64,000 bases of DNA. Origin: Pleurotus djamor (taxonomy: Eukaryota; Basidiomycota; Agaricomycetes; Agaricales; Pleurotaceae). The notes beneath the pieces are model-generated. The model saw nothing but the letters and a program-made list of their open reading frames with translations, had not been told where the DNA came from and ran no database searches. A program made the translations under genes and the position numbers. This document shows positions 45,203 through 58,387 of this stretch, piece after piece (the first letter of the stretch is position 1; each line of letters opens with the position of its first letter). The stretch is taken from assembly GCA_029747585.1 (NCBI GenBank), contig JAPEVF010000014.1, positions 1 to 64,000 of the forward strand, read 5' to 3'.

Positions 45203-48200
45203 TTCTGTCGGTAGAACTTGAATGTTATCTCCTAAGTTCCCTGGCCTCAGTTATATATGAAGCAAGAACGCTTAGTCAGGGAACAAAGGTGTCATATCTC
45301 ACTCCTATGGCGAAAGCGCGTCTCACCTTCAAAACAGAGCCGCTTCTAGAGTGTAGACGTCTATTTCTGTTGAAGAACGAATGTAAGTACACTTGTTATC
45401 ACCGTGAAGTGGATCACTAAGGATTTCGCGGTGTAATCGGTCTTGGAAACATTGTTAGTCACTATAAGAAGACGTGAGCATAGCGAAAGGTACAACCGAA
45501 TTTATGAATAGAAGGGTCGGCATCTCTGAGTCAGCTCTTGAGACTGCGTATGAATAAGCGTGTGATGTAGCATTACTGAGAAGTAAGAGAATGGATTCTT
45601 CGAAAGCTGAGCCTTAGGGATGGCATCATCATCATATTCTTTGCGGCTAATCCAACGCAGTCCCTTTCGCTGAAAGTCTTTGGAGAGGAGAGGAGGGCCT
45701 ACTCAGAATCATAAGCAACACCAAGTAACAATTCCTCACTCCACACTCCAACGTAAACTCGTAAAGGCCATTCCAAAAGGATACCCCCATGACGCGCCAT
45801 TGCCCTCCGGCCGGAAGGCAATGATGTAGGTGGAAATGGGATGTGCACGATTTATCATGCATCACCGTCATGAAGACAGGAATTACCTGATATGACGGGA
45901 TGGCCGGCGAACGAGGATAGCTTCCAGTCACCTGAGAAGCAGCATTAATGATGCGCATCGGTAAAGCGGATGGAGGGCTTGCATTCAGAAGAAAAAACAA
46001 AGGTACATAAGTCATCAGAGCTCAACATGTCATCTATTCCATCGTAGTCGCTCCCCGCAGCGAGGGCTAGATGTTATGCTTCATCGACCTTGGGCCGACC
46101 ATAGTAAATTCAACATAACCAGAGCTTTGTCGAGATATGCTGTCTCTGTTTGTCCCTCCGGAGTAGGCGCTTTCGAGGGATGGTTAAGGAGGAGATCGTC
46201 CGTCAGCGTTTTCATAAATTGTCACAATCCTCGCCGAAAAGAGCCAATTGACTCACNAAAAAATTCTCTCCGTTTTCAAGAATATCATGAGCCTCCTCAA
46301 AGCCATTGAAAGAGACCGAAACGGTATGTACTTTTATGTAGAGTATCACCTTGGAGATTGAGAGATTGTTCATTCAAAGCGTTCGTATGGCGGGGTACGA
46401 TTGTAGGCTGTGCGATGGTAAAATTGTTTCGAGAATCGAAGCCCGCAGTGACTGACAAGAGAATAACAGTACACCGAACGATTCGAGCCATTGACCCGAC
46501 AGAATCGCGATGCGGGGAGATTGGAATGACTATGACGTCGAAGCATTAGGAGAGCCTGAGAGAGATCCAAGCAATGTTCCTACATACCTTCAGAGCTGGA
46601 CGTGATTCGAAGGGCGGGCTGAATCCCTGTCACTTTGGCCGTACGATGGGCCCAAAGATCTCGGTTCCTAGACACGCAGCGGCAAGCCTTATGGGAGAGC
46701 AAAGTAGAGTATACCACTCCCCGAGCTCGAGCCAAGCGGGTTGCCATTCTTGACATACGGAGAAGAGCCCTGACCACCAATCTCAGAAGAACCATTGGGA
46801 AATGAATCACCGTGATGGTGCGACTATTCACTCTGAGTTGGCTTTTCATATTGTGGCTCCAGTGTCAAGTAACTTCTCGACACAACGGTCGCGTCTCTGA
46901 AAGATACATTGCGTACACCTTGTAGAGACTTGGTTCCTGCCCTATTCATCCTCGCTTTTATGTCATCAAATCACGTCTGAATGGGATCTTGAGTTTAGAG
47001 ACTTACCGCCTTCGCGTTTTGTACATATGTTGGGTTTGAGCGATCTGGAGTTCTCGACCAGCAAGAGCCAGCAAGCCACGTGAGACTTAGAAGAGCTTCG
47101 ATTCGACATGGAACTTCGGAAGGATGTGTAAATACGAGCGAAACATGATGCATGACGGTTGACGTTGAACGTTGAACGTTGAAACGTTGAACGTTTGGAC
47201 GTCGATGCAGATGCTAAGGTCGCCTTTTGGTCGCGTTCAACCTAAGGAAAAGTACGACAGGGGTTTCTCGGCAGCTTCCGGTTCTTAGCGCTTGAGCAAT
47301 GGGCTGCACATCCAATGCACATCTTTTGACCAGCCGCATTTCCCATGATTGGCAAAGGACTGCCCTCCCGTCGGTTCCCTTCCGAATGATTGCGCGTGTC
47401 CATAAGTGATCCTTGGAAAAGGAATAACGACATCCTATCATACGTGATCATCGTCAATCATAATACCTCGCTTCTGAGCTCTCGCGGCGTTAAAATGGCT
47501 GAAGGACCTAACCACGGACTGCATCACGATCAAGGTTCTCAATCCAGTAGGACCACCTGTTTATACACGAGATTTGAGCTAATCCAACCCAAACTCAACA
47601 GGAGGACGTTACAGGTTTCAACGTACTCAGGAAGCGATTTATTCGGACCGCAACAGTCCAACGAAAAGTCTCTGCAGGATATGATTGAGCTCGGCTTTGG
47701 GGGTATGTACTAAGCAGTCGCTAATCATTGGATACGATCTAGTAAACCACATCCGTACCAAGTGATCCTATCAATCCATCATTAACAACCATCACTTCTG
47801 CATGGTGTGCACCACCCATCGCGTCCACTTAGAGTTAAATCCTGTTATTTCTGGCTCATGCGGGAATCCAAGCCCCAGCCAATGGTACTTTTCAAGAATT
47901 CAATGTACTCACATGCGACAACGAGGGCATACACATTCTTCACATGTACGGGGCACGTAAAATGAGTATCCTGATTCAATTTCAGGCCCTCTTACTTGGT
48001 TCCGTGTTGGTCCGCGCATCTCAGTAACCACAGAAATAATTCCGCTGGCAGAGCCTGGATCGAACGTGCTTGATATAAGATTAAAACGGGGAAACTACGG
48101 CCGTAGCATGATTTATCCAGAAATACACGAAAAGATCTGATGTCTTGAACCATTTTGGGAGTTGCAGGCGCCGCCCCGGCTATATGAGTAGTTCGTGACG

Positions 48201-48333
48201 TCGATGGGCCATGCCCAGTTTCTATCCACAGAAACTTCTTGACCTTCTACCACCACCATCTCCTCCTCGACTGTATCCATATTCTTATCATTATTCTGTA
48301 TAATCTGTAGTTTCTATCTTCACCGCACACCCG
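45203..48333. other. 3.1 kb stretch without a convincing gene
   Basis: Short frames exist on both strands, for example minus 45647-46015 (contains FHLHHCLPAGGQW) and minus 46580-46849, but none has a family motif or a clear exon chain. One minus-strand frame within 45.75-45.85 kb reads IIAFRPEGNGASWGYPFGMA and might be a coding remnant. A tandem GTTGAAC tract lies at 47160-47198. The last 100 bp before 48334 are CT-rich and should be the leader of the trehalose synthase gene. Confidence 0.4.
47160..47198. repeat. GTTGAAC heptamer tandem tract
   Basis: About five imperfect copies of GTTGAAC/ACGTTGA in a row. Confidence 0.75.
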
Positions 48334-51300
48334 ATGAGCACCTTCCGGAACCACCGAATCGTAATTGCTTCCTTGTTTTTGCCCAAGACCGCAGTGCTTG
48401 GTGATTCGGGTCCTTCGACGCCCGACAAGCAGCTTAGGGAGCCCCCAGCGCTGGCGATTCCCTCATCTGCGTTCAGAAACATCGACAAGTCGAAACCGAC
48501 GAGACCGGGAGGATCAGCCCCGCGAACCCGCTCCAGCAGCGTTACCAATGCATTGGCCGCATCTATGCCGGGACCGTTGAAGAGCATCGTGGAGGACCTT
48601 CAGGACAAGGTATGTGCTTCACGCCTAGAAGAACATGTGCATAATGTGACTGAGACATCGGCCTTAGACCAGGAATGTTACGAGGAATGTCACCCCAGTC
48701 GCACTTTCTCCGGCGCAGGAGAAGGCCAATCCATTTCTCAAAGCCGTGCGAACAGCGGCAGACACCAACTCACCCTCACCGCGAAAGCATCAAACTACCT
48801 ACTCAGATTACGGGAATAACCCGGCTCGGATTCAGAGGAAGGGATCCAGATCGTCATCCCGAAGACCTACCTCCGATACTGACATGAAGCTCACCAATGG
48901 AAGAACTGTATCATGCTGGCACCCGGAGCTGAACTCGCATTGCAATGGCGGTCTCAAGAACGCCATTGAGAGTGTGGGGAGTAGATTGCGGAAGAAGGTC
49001 TGGGTAGGGACGCTTGGAACAGCTACGGACTCGTTCAGTGAGCCTCTGAGGGAAGATATGAACAGGAGGATGCTGCTAGAGTGCGAGAGCGTCCCAGTGT
49101 GGATCCCAGATGCAGAGTTTGAGAGCTGCTATGACGAGTTCTGTCACCAGGTACTTCACTTCGTCGGTTTTCTGTTGTGACTCTCAACCTAACTCATCGG
49201 GTAGGTCCTATGGCCATGTCTACATTACGCTGTCCCAGACGCCCCCAAAACAAAATTATTCTACGAATCTGCGTCATACAAACAATATGAAGCCGTTAAT
49301 CAACGATTTGCTGATACTATTATCGAAAATTATCAAGAGGGCGACATTAGTGAGTCTTCATCGATACTCTTCCACCCGCCCATCCTGACCCTTCCCAGTC
49401 TGGATCAACGATTACCATCTCATGCTCGTTCCCGCAATGCTCCGTGCCTCTTCTAAACTCCCGCCTCACGCACCAATAGGCTTCTTCATGCATGTCGCGT
49501 TCCCTTCCTCAGAGATATTCCGGTGTCTCTCCGTTCGGCAAGCACTTCTCAAAGGTCTTCTTGGAGCGGACCTAGTCGGGTTCCAGACTGCCTCCTACGC
49601 GCGTCACTTCCGTCAAACCGTCAGTCGCATTCTGGCGTTTGAAGCGCTCCCGAAGGGTATCGAGATCAAGGAGGGTGAGGAAGGTCCTGGAAGTAGGGGA
49701 AGATTCGTCGATGTCGGCGTCTTCCCGATGGGCATCGATGTGCATCAACTCAGAGAGAAAATGTGAGTCGTGTGATGGATTGTGTCAACTCGCTGACAGT
49801 GTATTCGCAGTCGTGATCCAGAAGTTTCGGAGTGGATCCAGGTATTGAATCAGCGTTACGCGGGAATGAAAATGATTGTCGGTAGGGACAAGTTGGATGA
49901 GATCCAGGTCCGATCCTTCCTCTTTCCTTGTCCGTTTTGAGCTCATGCCCAATTTCAGGGTGTCCGACATAAAATTCAAGCCTTTGAAATGTTCCTTGAG
50001 AAGTACCCCGAGTTTCAGCAGAAGGTACACTCAACTTGAATACTTCCCTTCGGTCGCTAACTCTTAGGCTAGGTTGTACTTCTCCAAGTAGCGTTGCATA
50101 CTACGGAGTCGAATGAACTGGCTGGCGGTGTTGCTGATGTTGTCTCTCACATTAACTCTCGCTTTTCCACCCTCACTTGGCAACCCGTCGTCTTCCTCCA
50201 TACACAGGATTTGACATTCACTCAATATTTGGCTCTGCTCAGCGTAGCCGACGCCTTCTTGGTTACCAGCTTGAGGGAAGGTATGGCGTTAAGGTATGCA
50301 CCTTCACATTTGAGAACAGTCGCCTGGGTGACATTCAATGCTGTGGATTAGGACTCATGAGTATGTCGAATGTCAAGATGGGCGATATAGGCCCCTCATC
50401 TTGAGCGAGGTATGTCTCGATGACAATCAACATCGACGCAACTGATTATCGTGACGTCTAGTTCACTGGGTCGTATAGCTATAGTGGATTCCGTTCCTGC
50501 ATCGCCATTAATCCTTGGGATACTCGCAGCACGTCGAATGCGATCCACCAAGCTCTGACAATGGAGGACGAAGAAGCCAAGGCTCGTTGGCTGGTGCGTT
50601 CCTTAGGATGTCTCATCATATCCCCTTCTGAAATCCTTGCAGGAACTTCACAACCATGTTACCACCCAGACCGCCCAAGCTTTCGTCACCACCTTCCTGA
50701 CTCGTTGTGTACGAGCAAACACGGAGCACACGCCTGGCGATCTTACTGATGTCCCCCAACTCGATGTTACCCGCATCCTTCCGCGATACAGACACTCACA
50801 AAAGCGCCTTGTGTTGATTGATTTCGAGGCAACGCTTTGGCATCGCGACCTTTCCAAAGAAAGCTTGCAGACCCGGAGATTCGATCCACCTTTTGAGGTC
50901 TTTGAAGTTCTGTCCAAGCTTACGGATGACAGGAAGAATGAGGTTTGGCTGCTGAGTGGGCTACCCGTCAAAGGCATGCTTGACCAGATCGCTGATCGGA
51001 TACCAAAACTTGGTATTGTGTATGTCCCTCTCGACTCTATCTTGGCATTCCACTAACACTAACGGGTGTTCAGCGCGGAAAATGGATGCTTCATCAGGCC
51101 TCGGCCGATACGAGGGCAGACGTCTGCTTGGATCAATATGGTCGCCAACTTCAACCTCACCTGGAAGAATTCTTGCCTTGAGATTCTCAACTACGTACGT
51201 CTACTCTTCGTTTGGAATGAATGGGCGACTGACACCATCCTGATAGTTCACTGAACGTACGCCTGGTGCATTCATTGAAGAGAGAGAAGCTTCTCTTGTC

Positions 51301-51801
51301 TGGCGTTTCTGGACTGGACCTATCACCGACAGCCCAGATCGTCAATGGGCTCGCCGTCAGGCTGCCGAAGCTCAGAACCATATCTTCGATAGGTCAGTTT
51401 GATACACAAGAAATTCATGGCGTTTCTCACATCAATATAGTCTTGGTGAACGCTATGGACTCCGCATCATCCCCGGGATGAACAGTTTCCTTGTCCTTCC
51501 CAACAATATCTCAAGATCTACGGCAGTTGGCTCCATATTACATCCGGGTGGGCCTACACACTCTCCCTTGGCCGCTCAAACTGCTTGGATGTCACCCGAT
51601 ACAATGGAAGATAGTATTGGTGTTGACATTGATTGCATCTTGGCCGTCAGCGGGGATGAGAAACTGCTGAGGCGCCTGAATGATTTCGACAATTCTGAAA
51701 CTGTGTCGACGAGTGGCAAGACTACTGATGCAAAGTGGCAGTTAGATTCGCAGCTTGCTTTGAAGACGATGTGGCAGTTCGCCAGTGTTGGTTCTTCATA
51801 G
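48334..51801 (+). CDS. Trehalose-6-phosphate synthase complex regulatory subunit, TPS3/TSL1-like
   Basis: A two-domain protein: GT20 (trehalose-6-phosphate synthase fold) followed by a HAD-type trehalose phosphatase fold. Start MSTFRNHRIVIASLFLPKTA, a Ser-rich N-terminal extension, then the GT20 domain with PNGLK-like context, WINDYHLMLVPAMLR, IGFFMHVAFPSSEIFRCLSV, LLGADLVGFQTASYARHFRQ, VGVFPMGIDVHQLREKM and VTSLREGMALRTHEYVECQD. Known catalytic GT20 enzymes have VxRLDYxKG at the donor site; here it reads VGRDKLDEIQG. The phosphatase motif DxDGTL reads LIDFEATLW. Both changes fit the non-catalytic regulatory subunits (yeast Tps3/Tsl1) that stabilise the synthase-phosphatase complex. The end is LALKTMWQFASVGSS. 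Many short introns; the frame holds across all I checked. Confidence 0.88.
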
Positions 51802-51985
51802 CGCGTGGATGCGGGTAATTACTGGGGTGAAATGGTCTCGGAAACGTTTCGTCACACACGAGCACGGACATATTTATGGCATGAATAGTACACGTAGATT
51901 GTTCTCTGGCCCATCTCCTCGGATGTGGTATCAGGGGCTGGCTATTCCTTCGGTGGTTCCACCCTTTGATCCGTAACTTGTGGAA

Positions 51986-52766
51986 ATGACACTCGACAAA
52001 GTTTTTGTCGACACTCTCCAGCTCTCCGGTACCGTTGGCAAAGATTGCTGGGGACGACTCAAACCCCAGCAAGTCACCATCAGCATCTATCTCCACCTCA
52101 AACCCTTGTTCCTCGATCGAGCCGGGCTTTCGGACGATGTCCGCGATTCCGTCCATTACGGCGACTTAACCAAGTCGATCACAAAGATCGTGCAGTCCGA
52201 TACTGCTGCGTTCAAGTCCGTGGATGATCTCGCTCGTGCGCTTGTCAAAGAAGCCTCCAAACTAGCCGGAGATGCTGTCGTGGAAGTCAGGCTCATCATT
52301 GAGCTACCCAAGTTCATTCTGATGGCCAATGGGTTCAAGGTGGATTGGATGTCCTCAAATACCGAAAGAACGGTCTCAGTGAAAGATCTCATTCTCTACG
52401 TGATCATTGGCGTCAACCCGCCAGAGAGGGAGGCCAAGCAGCGGGTTATCGTGAACATATCTGTTGTGGACAGCATCGTCCAAGATGGTCAGGATGATGT
52501 TGATTACACCTTGGTGGTCAACACAATCCAAAAGGTATAGGATGATTATTACTAGGCACCGGGAAAATGCTAACGTCCCACAATAGACAATGGAAGCTAC
52601 CCAATTTTTGACCTTAGAGAAATTCGTGTTCGAAGCTGTTGGGCTTACTTGTCGGATGTCTGATCGTTTCAAATCAGTCACTATCAGGGCTCAAAAGCCA
52701 AGCGCATTATCGTTTGCCCATTCGTCGGGCGTAGAAATAACGCGCCAGTGCTCTCACTTCAGATAA
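51986..52766 (+). CDS. Dihydroneopterin aldolase-like protein, tandem FolB domains
   Basis: FolB-fold enzymes convert 7,8-dihydroneopterin in folate synthesis. Start MTLDKVFVDTLQLSGTVGKD at 51986. The first FolB domain contains QQVTISIYLHL and DLTKSITKIVQS and ends near LPKFILMANGFKVDW; the second starts at VSVKDLILYVIIGVNPPERE with KQRVIVNISVVDSI and, after one intron (52540-52586), TMEATQFLTLEKFVFEAVGL. It ends ITRQCSHFR with TAA at 52764-52766, about 240 residues. In most fungi this tandem pair is the N-terminal part of trifunctional FOL1, fused to HPPK and DHPS; here it stands alone, and the next gene is on the other strand. It lies only 184 bp after the TPS3-like gene. Confidence 0.82.
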
Positions 52767-52884
52767 AAGTAGACGTCTTGTTCTGTACACGGACGTGTCA
52801 CAGGAACGACTTCCGTGGTCAATGAACATCAGTGGAATCCCGATAGTCAGAAGGGCATTTCTTTCCATTTCCAAACACCTCCAT

Positions 52885-55390
52885 CTAACCTACGACTAAA
52901 ACGTGCCTCCCTCCAGCCACATGCAAGTTTCTCCCTTTCAAAGAGACCTTCTTACCATCGAGCGTAACTAAGCCATCGGTGGGGAAGGTGACTATGCCAG
53001 CCGTGCCAGGTGGTGTGTCAATCGTGGCGCTGAAGGTTTTCTGCATCTCCCAACGAGCTGAGAACGTTCCGAGCGGCGTTTCGAACTGGCCTTGGACTGA
53101 GTCCAAGCCACTGAGGTGGGGTGCAAAGGTCCACGTCGCACCTTGAGGCGAGGTAACCGACAGCCCAAGGACGAAGAATGTTAACGCAGAGGTAGGACCT
53201 GCGGACCATCCATGAGCATGAGAGACGTAGGCAGGATCGCTGTTGTATCCCCGGTCTCCTCGGTAACTATGGGTGTATAGGTTTTCATTATGGACGGAAG
53301 CTTACACAAGGAAACAACTTGCCCTATGCTGCCATCAGAATTGTAGCCTTCAAGGAGCGTTGACTGGACGCTCAAGTCTGTGTAGAGCATGTATCCCCAT
53401 TCGCGACGGAGTAGATCCATGGCAAGATCGTCGTTACCCGCGATAAAATGAGCTTGGAGCTGTAGGGGGCGAGTTGGGATGTAATTCGGACAAATTCAAG
53501 TGATCCATACGCACCTCGAATCCGCCTATAAACGGGGAGATGGTATGCGGCAGCTCGGGAGCAATGGACCCAAGGCTGTTCCAATTCTTCTGCAACCCTT
53601 CGCTGATGCTGACTGCCTTGTCGACAGAGTCAGTCAGATTGAATACAACTGCGAATGAATTGGCGTCTTGTGGGCAAAGAGTGGTCGTTTGGTTGTCCCT
53701 GTACATTGCAACGCTCGGCAACCAAAAGACTTCATTGAATTTAGATTTGATGTCGCTAGCATTTTTTGCAAATGCCGACGACAACGCAGTATCTTTGAGA
53801 TGGGAGGCAAGCTCAGACGCTGTTACCAAGACCTGATAATACAGAATGGGTCTCAGTAAAGAGTGCAGATGGTGTAGGTAAAACCTACCCGGTATAAGAG
53901 CGCATTTCCAGCCGAATTGATGCCACCACCACCCAGTCGTGCCCAGTCTCGGAGACCAGTGACATTCATCAAGCCAACCTTTCGATCGACCTTTCCCTCC
54001 AAGAATGCCACGGCCTTGGTGTAATTCGACCAGATACTTTCCAACCACTCAACGTCACCTGAATACAGGAAATAATTATCTTAAAAAGGGAAGTAAGTTC
54101 GCTGCGCAGATCATCCACGGAGTGGTGTAGTGCTTCGAGCTTCGATGTGCCATGAGGGAGAAGAAGAGAAGCACAACTCACATGTACCAATGAGCGTCCA
54201 GGCGTGGTAGGTGTCGGAGCCCTGTTGGCTCAAAGGCGGTCCGGACTCGGGCAGCGCTCCCGTCGACGGGTTGATAGCCGCGAACATCGTTGACAGAGCA
54301 TTACGAGTGGGTATTAAGTCGTTTGTTGATACGAACTGGCTGGGAACGGCTATGCCCATATCACCTAGGAGCAAGTCAAATCAAATCCTAGTGCTAACTT
54401 TTCGAGTCACTAACCTGGCCATACGGCTCTAGAGAAGAGAAAAGAGATGGTAAGCAGCTAACAGGGTTGGGAGGTACTTAGAAACTGACCTGTCACGCTT
54501 TGCACCATCAACAATGATAGGACCAGCTACACCAAGGGAGGCGTTATTGAACCAAGCTATGAGATCCGGTCAGGAAAAATTGGACTAGATATACAATCGA
54601 GATCCTGACTTCCAGCCGGAGCAAATGGGACTTTACGACCGGTGTTGAGGGGAACCGTGTTGGTTTGTATTGTATAGGCACCGGCGTACCAGACTGAAAT
54701 TAAATACAGTATTAGTCAGATCAAGGAGAGGAAGAGCACATTACCCTTTGTCAAGAAGTCCTCGTCCTCGAATATTGGGTCCTTCGCGAAGAAATATCCC
54801 GCGTATTGCCTTAGGTTTGAGACATGAGGCATGAAAGAAATGGCACAAGAGATGTTGGAGATCGTTAAAGGGGCATCGGCACCGTTGACGAGGGTCAGAA
54901 AGCGAAATCCCCCGCGTAAAGTCGCTGCGGGCTGCTGCCAAAGCCCTTCTTTCAAGTTAGACCCAAGACGAAGNAACGCCGTCAAAGGTTGTATTAGCTG
55001 ATGGAAAAGAAGAATCATCTGAAGCGTCGGGTCGTATGAACATTGGTGACTCTGTGAAAGACAGAGAAAGAGACGATGCAGACGAAATATTGTCCAAGTT
55101 CATAGATATCAACCCGCCAACCTGGCCAAGGGAAGTTAGTCCGAGCGTTCTTGCAGGGGGCTGAATTTACGCACTTCAACGCCAAAGTCAAGCGCAACCC
55201 AGGAGCCCACACCTCTCAGAGTGATGACTCCAAGAGGTTGCTGCGCTACACCATCCACTGTTCCATGTGTGGCTCGGACGGTAGTTGGACGAACAGTCTT
55301 CGAGTGTGGTGCGAAGTTGAATGCATCCCAGGGCCCAGGAGGAGCGAGGGCAGATACCACAGCAACAGAGAAGCAAAAGAGCAGGAACAT
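52885..55390 (-). CDS. Secreted six-hairpin glycosidase, GH78 alpha-L-rhamnosidase-like
   Basis: The start MFLLFCFSVAVVSALAPPGP at 55390 is a signal peptide (an ATG 21 bp upstream is in frame). The N-terminal beta domain includes LRGVGSWVALDFGVEVGG. Then come LRGGFRFLTLVNGADAPLTI, YAGYFFAKDPIFEDEDFLTK, VWYAGAYTIQTNTVPLNTG and the active-site region VDGAKRDRAVWPGDMGIAVP, close to the GH78 motif DGxKRDRxxWxGDxG with the catalytic acid. The (alpha/alpha)6 barrel continues with TYHAWTLIGTYNYFLYSGDV, GLRDWARLGGGGINSAGNAL, DANSFAVVFNLTDSVDK and SHAHGWSAGPTSALTFFVLG. The C-terminal beta domain ends GRNLHVAGGRHVLVVG. About 680 residues and many introns. Likely removes rhamnose or a related sugar from plant glycosides or pectin; specificity not predicted. 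Confidence 0.82.
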
Positions 55391-56548
55391 GTCTCGCCAG
55401 CGTTCACGCACTGATGGCGTTCATGCGGGCTATTTAAATTCTCTCNAAAAAAAGAAGTCCGGTCCGTCGCAACATGGCGCAAGGCTCGAAGCACCCCATG
55501 ACATCAGAAAATCATTTACGCAGGTGTAGACGATCCCATTTGCTGACTGAGCCAGACCATAGTGTCAGTGACATCTGGTCCAAAGTAGGTATGGAGAAAG
55601 ATACCTTGCCCTTGCCCAAGTTTGAACGAACAAAGGTGTTGAATAATCCCCTGATTGAGTGCTTGCTACCTACCATGCAAGATTCCACAGACCATCGAGG
55701 TGAGTTGCCACACATCGCGACCAGTTCTGCGTAGCTGTCTAAATTTGACTGAGGGGATAAAATTCAATTGACAGAGGTCGGACGGAGAACTTATGATCTG
55801 CCAAGCTGCAGGAAGCGATTCAAATCATGTTGACTGGATGGGTACGTCGATCGACGCCCAAGTTGAAGTCTAAGGGTTCGAACATAACTGGATGGGCAGG
55901 ACGTGGATAGCAATTTGGAGGTCCAAGGGAGCAAGTTCAAGAGTCGAAGTTCAAGTTTATCGCCGAACTCGGTCGCGACTAAGCGCCCGCGCGCTAAAGC
56001 GCATGGCGATGGTCGTGACGAACTTTGGACGAACTTAGTGACTTTTTCAGTAACACCAGCTAACCTAGTGAGCAATTTGTTATGCTACCTTGCCACCATT
56101 CCTACCAACAATGATACCTCGCGAAAGTATGCTGTTAACTCTACTGTGGTATCATAGGAATGGTGCTTCTTCAATTCTTCTTACCACCGTAGCATCAATA
56201 CTTAATATCAAGTTCCACACAGTTCAGTCCGACGAACTGGAGACTTCGGGTGCCCGACAAACGGTCATTATCCCTTTTTGAAAAGTATGAATTACCCCTT
56301 CGCTTAAGGGCTCGCCATGTTCGAGATTGACACTGACGTTGCTCTGATAAATGATAGGAAATCCCACCCGCTAAACATAGACATCATCTCTTGATGCAAC
56401 CGATTAATTCACCTGAGGCCGTGCCCTCACTGAGCTACTTCATTGTGGTTGCCACTTCTACTCTTGGTCATACGGGGTCATATACAGAGAGTATAAGTGC
56501 ATGGTCTCCGAGTCGATGAGAAATGCATGTTTTCCCATCTCCTCACCT
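55391..56548. other. Divergent intergenic region
   Basis: About 1.15 kb between the glycosidase (minus) and the DUF6534-type gene (plus). Open frames here are short and without motifs. An N lies at 55446. The region should hold both promoters. Confidence 0.4.
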
Positions 56549-58387
56549 ATGCCTACCCCCGATCTTTCTGAGCCTCAGCTCTTGTAGGTCATCGTTCTCA
56601 TGCGAACGCACGTCTCTTCCTGACCTAAGTCGTGAAGCTTCGGGCCCATCCTCATTGGCGTTTTCTTGAATACTCTCTTATACGGTGTACGTATCAAGCA
56701 TGCCTTCTCCCTCTACCAATTCTAATTCATTGGTGAATCTAGGTACTTGTAGCGCAGGCCTACAGCTACTTTGATACCTACAAATGGTACTTCTAGGCTT
56801 CTTTTCCTTCTTTGATCAGTGACGTAGAATACTGACGTTCGCCGACCATAGCACTGACCGGCCTTTACTCCGGTACCTCGTGCGTGGTTCCATACGGAGT
56901 GCTCAACTTACCTTGTCTTGACAGCAAATCTCCGTAGATCGTGTATCTTCTCATAGTCGAGACAGCGAACACGGGCTGTATGGTGGAAATGATCTATGAT
57001 CAATTCATTCTTAAAATGTGTATGGTTATTCACCTCAGACCTTCGCGCACGACTGACAGTTTTGCAGTAAGCCCATCCTGGAAAGGACCTCTCCGACCTC
57101 CCATCCGTGCGTAACAAAGCTTCGACGCGGTCGTGCTCATTGATCCAGGTTTCCATCATAGTGCTCTCAGCCGGTGAGGCATCATATCTTGTTAGACCAA
57201 ATGCACTACTGATCTCTTCGTAAAGATGCTCTTCTTACCGTAAGGTTTCGCCTTTTAGAGTCAGTCGCATGGCTCATCGTTTTCTTCAGGTTCTAGTCTC
57301 TACTCCCGTTCAACTTTTCATGGCGTATCGAGTCAGGGTTCTCGCAAAATCTTTGGTGGCTTTGATCGTGATCGCCTGCTTCTCAATTGCCTCCCTAGGT
57401 AATGAGCACGATGATACTTTGCTCCACCGCGGACTGAACATATCTTCCATGCAGCTGGTGGAATATCCACAACGGTCTTTGTGATTATCCTCCCAGACTT
57501 TTCAAAATTCGATGCATACTATCCCAGCTTGATCACGATGCTTGCCTCCGCGGCTGCGGCTGATCTCATTATCGCTATCATGCTTGCCTTCACGCTCGTA
57601 CGTCGGATCGCTACTACGCCTTTTCATTCAGGCCCGAGGCTGACGTGCCTTCGTGTCTCAGTACAAGAAGAAGCAACAAGGACTAGGCGAAATGAACGGG
57701 GTGATCAACAAGATCGTACTTTGTATGTTCTTCCACCTGCAGCCATTGGAACCAACCAAGTAACCTCTCGTAGTCGCTGTTGAGACAGGAATAGTGACCG
57801 CGGCGTTTGCTCTCGCGAATCTAGTCCTCATTCTCACCACGGTAAGCCCTAGTCATGTCCGATCTTCGTTTTCGAGTCTCGAGGTTTATCTTTCCATCAC
57901 AGACGACAGGATTGTAGGTCATCGATCAGGCTATGCTCGCTGCGCAAAACTGATCATCACGACTTCCTCGTGCAGCAACTTCATACCTGACCTCGCGCTA
58001 AGCAAATTGTACACCAACACCATCTTGGCATCATTGAACGCTCGAGCTGGGCTCGTCGATACTTTGAAGGGCGTGGGAGTCTCCAAATCGCGCAGCAAGC
58101 CACTTGAAACACAGCCCTACGTGAGTCCCCACTTGTATGAATCTTCGGCCATCACACAACTTACGTTCGGGCTCCCACAGAGTTCACCGATGTCTTCCGC
58201 TCGTCCATCATTCGACCCTACCATAGTCGGGAATGCTATTGGCGAACCAAAGCTCGACAACTACAAACCGCAGAGGCCGACCTCCCACCACACGCCAATG
58301 CCATCGCGTCTGGGGCACGAGCAGGATTCTGAGCGGAACCTTACCACCTTGCCCCCTCGTAGAAATGATGCTTACGGCTACTTTTGA
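56549..58387 (+). CDS. DUF6534-type seven-TM protein
   Basis: Member of a large Agaricomycete family of seven-TM proteins of unknown function. Exons were joined by eye: MPTPDLSEPQLF then FGPILIGVFLNTLLYG, VLVAQAYSYFDTYKW, TDRPLLRYLV, VYLLIVETANTGCMVEMIYD, then (from 57.29 kb) VLVSTPVQLFMAYRVRVLAK, LVALIVIACFSIASLAGG, FSKFDAYYPSLITMLASAAA, ADLIIAIMLAFTL, YKKKQQGLGEMNGVINKIVL and VETGIVTAAFALANLVLILT, with ALSKLYTNTILASLNARAGL closing the core domain. The phrases GPxLIGxxLNTLLYG, STPVQxFMAYRV and KLYTNTILASLNAR are diagnostic. The cytosolic tail ends RNDAYGYF. The splice acceptor after exon 1 (GAAG) is non-ideal, and the exon between 57.05 and 57.25 kb is uncertain. Confidence 0.75.

Noticed and set aside
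46580..47713. Short open frames at 46580-46849 (minus) and 47390-47713 (plus)
   Set aside because: They are of chance length, with no motif, no consistent introns and no similarity to other genes in the window.
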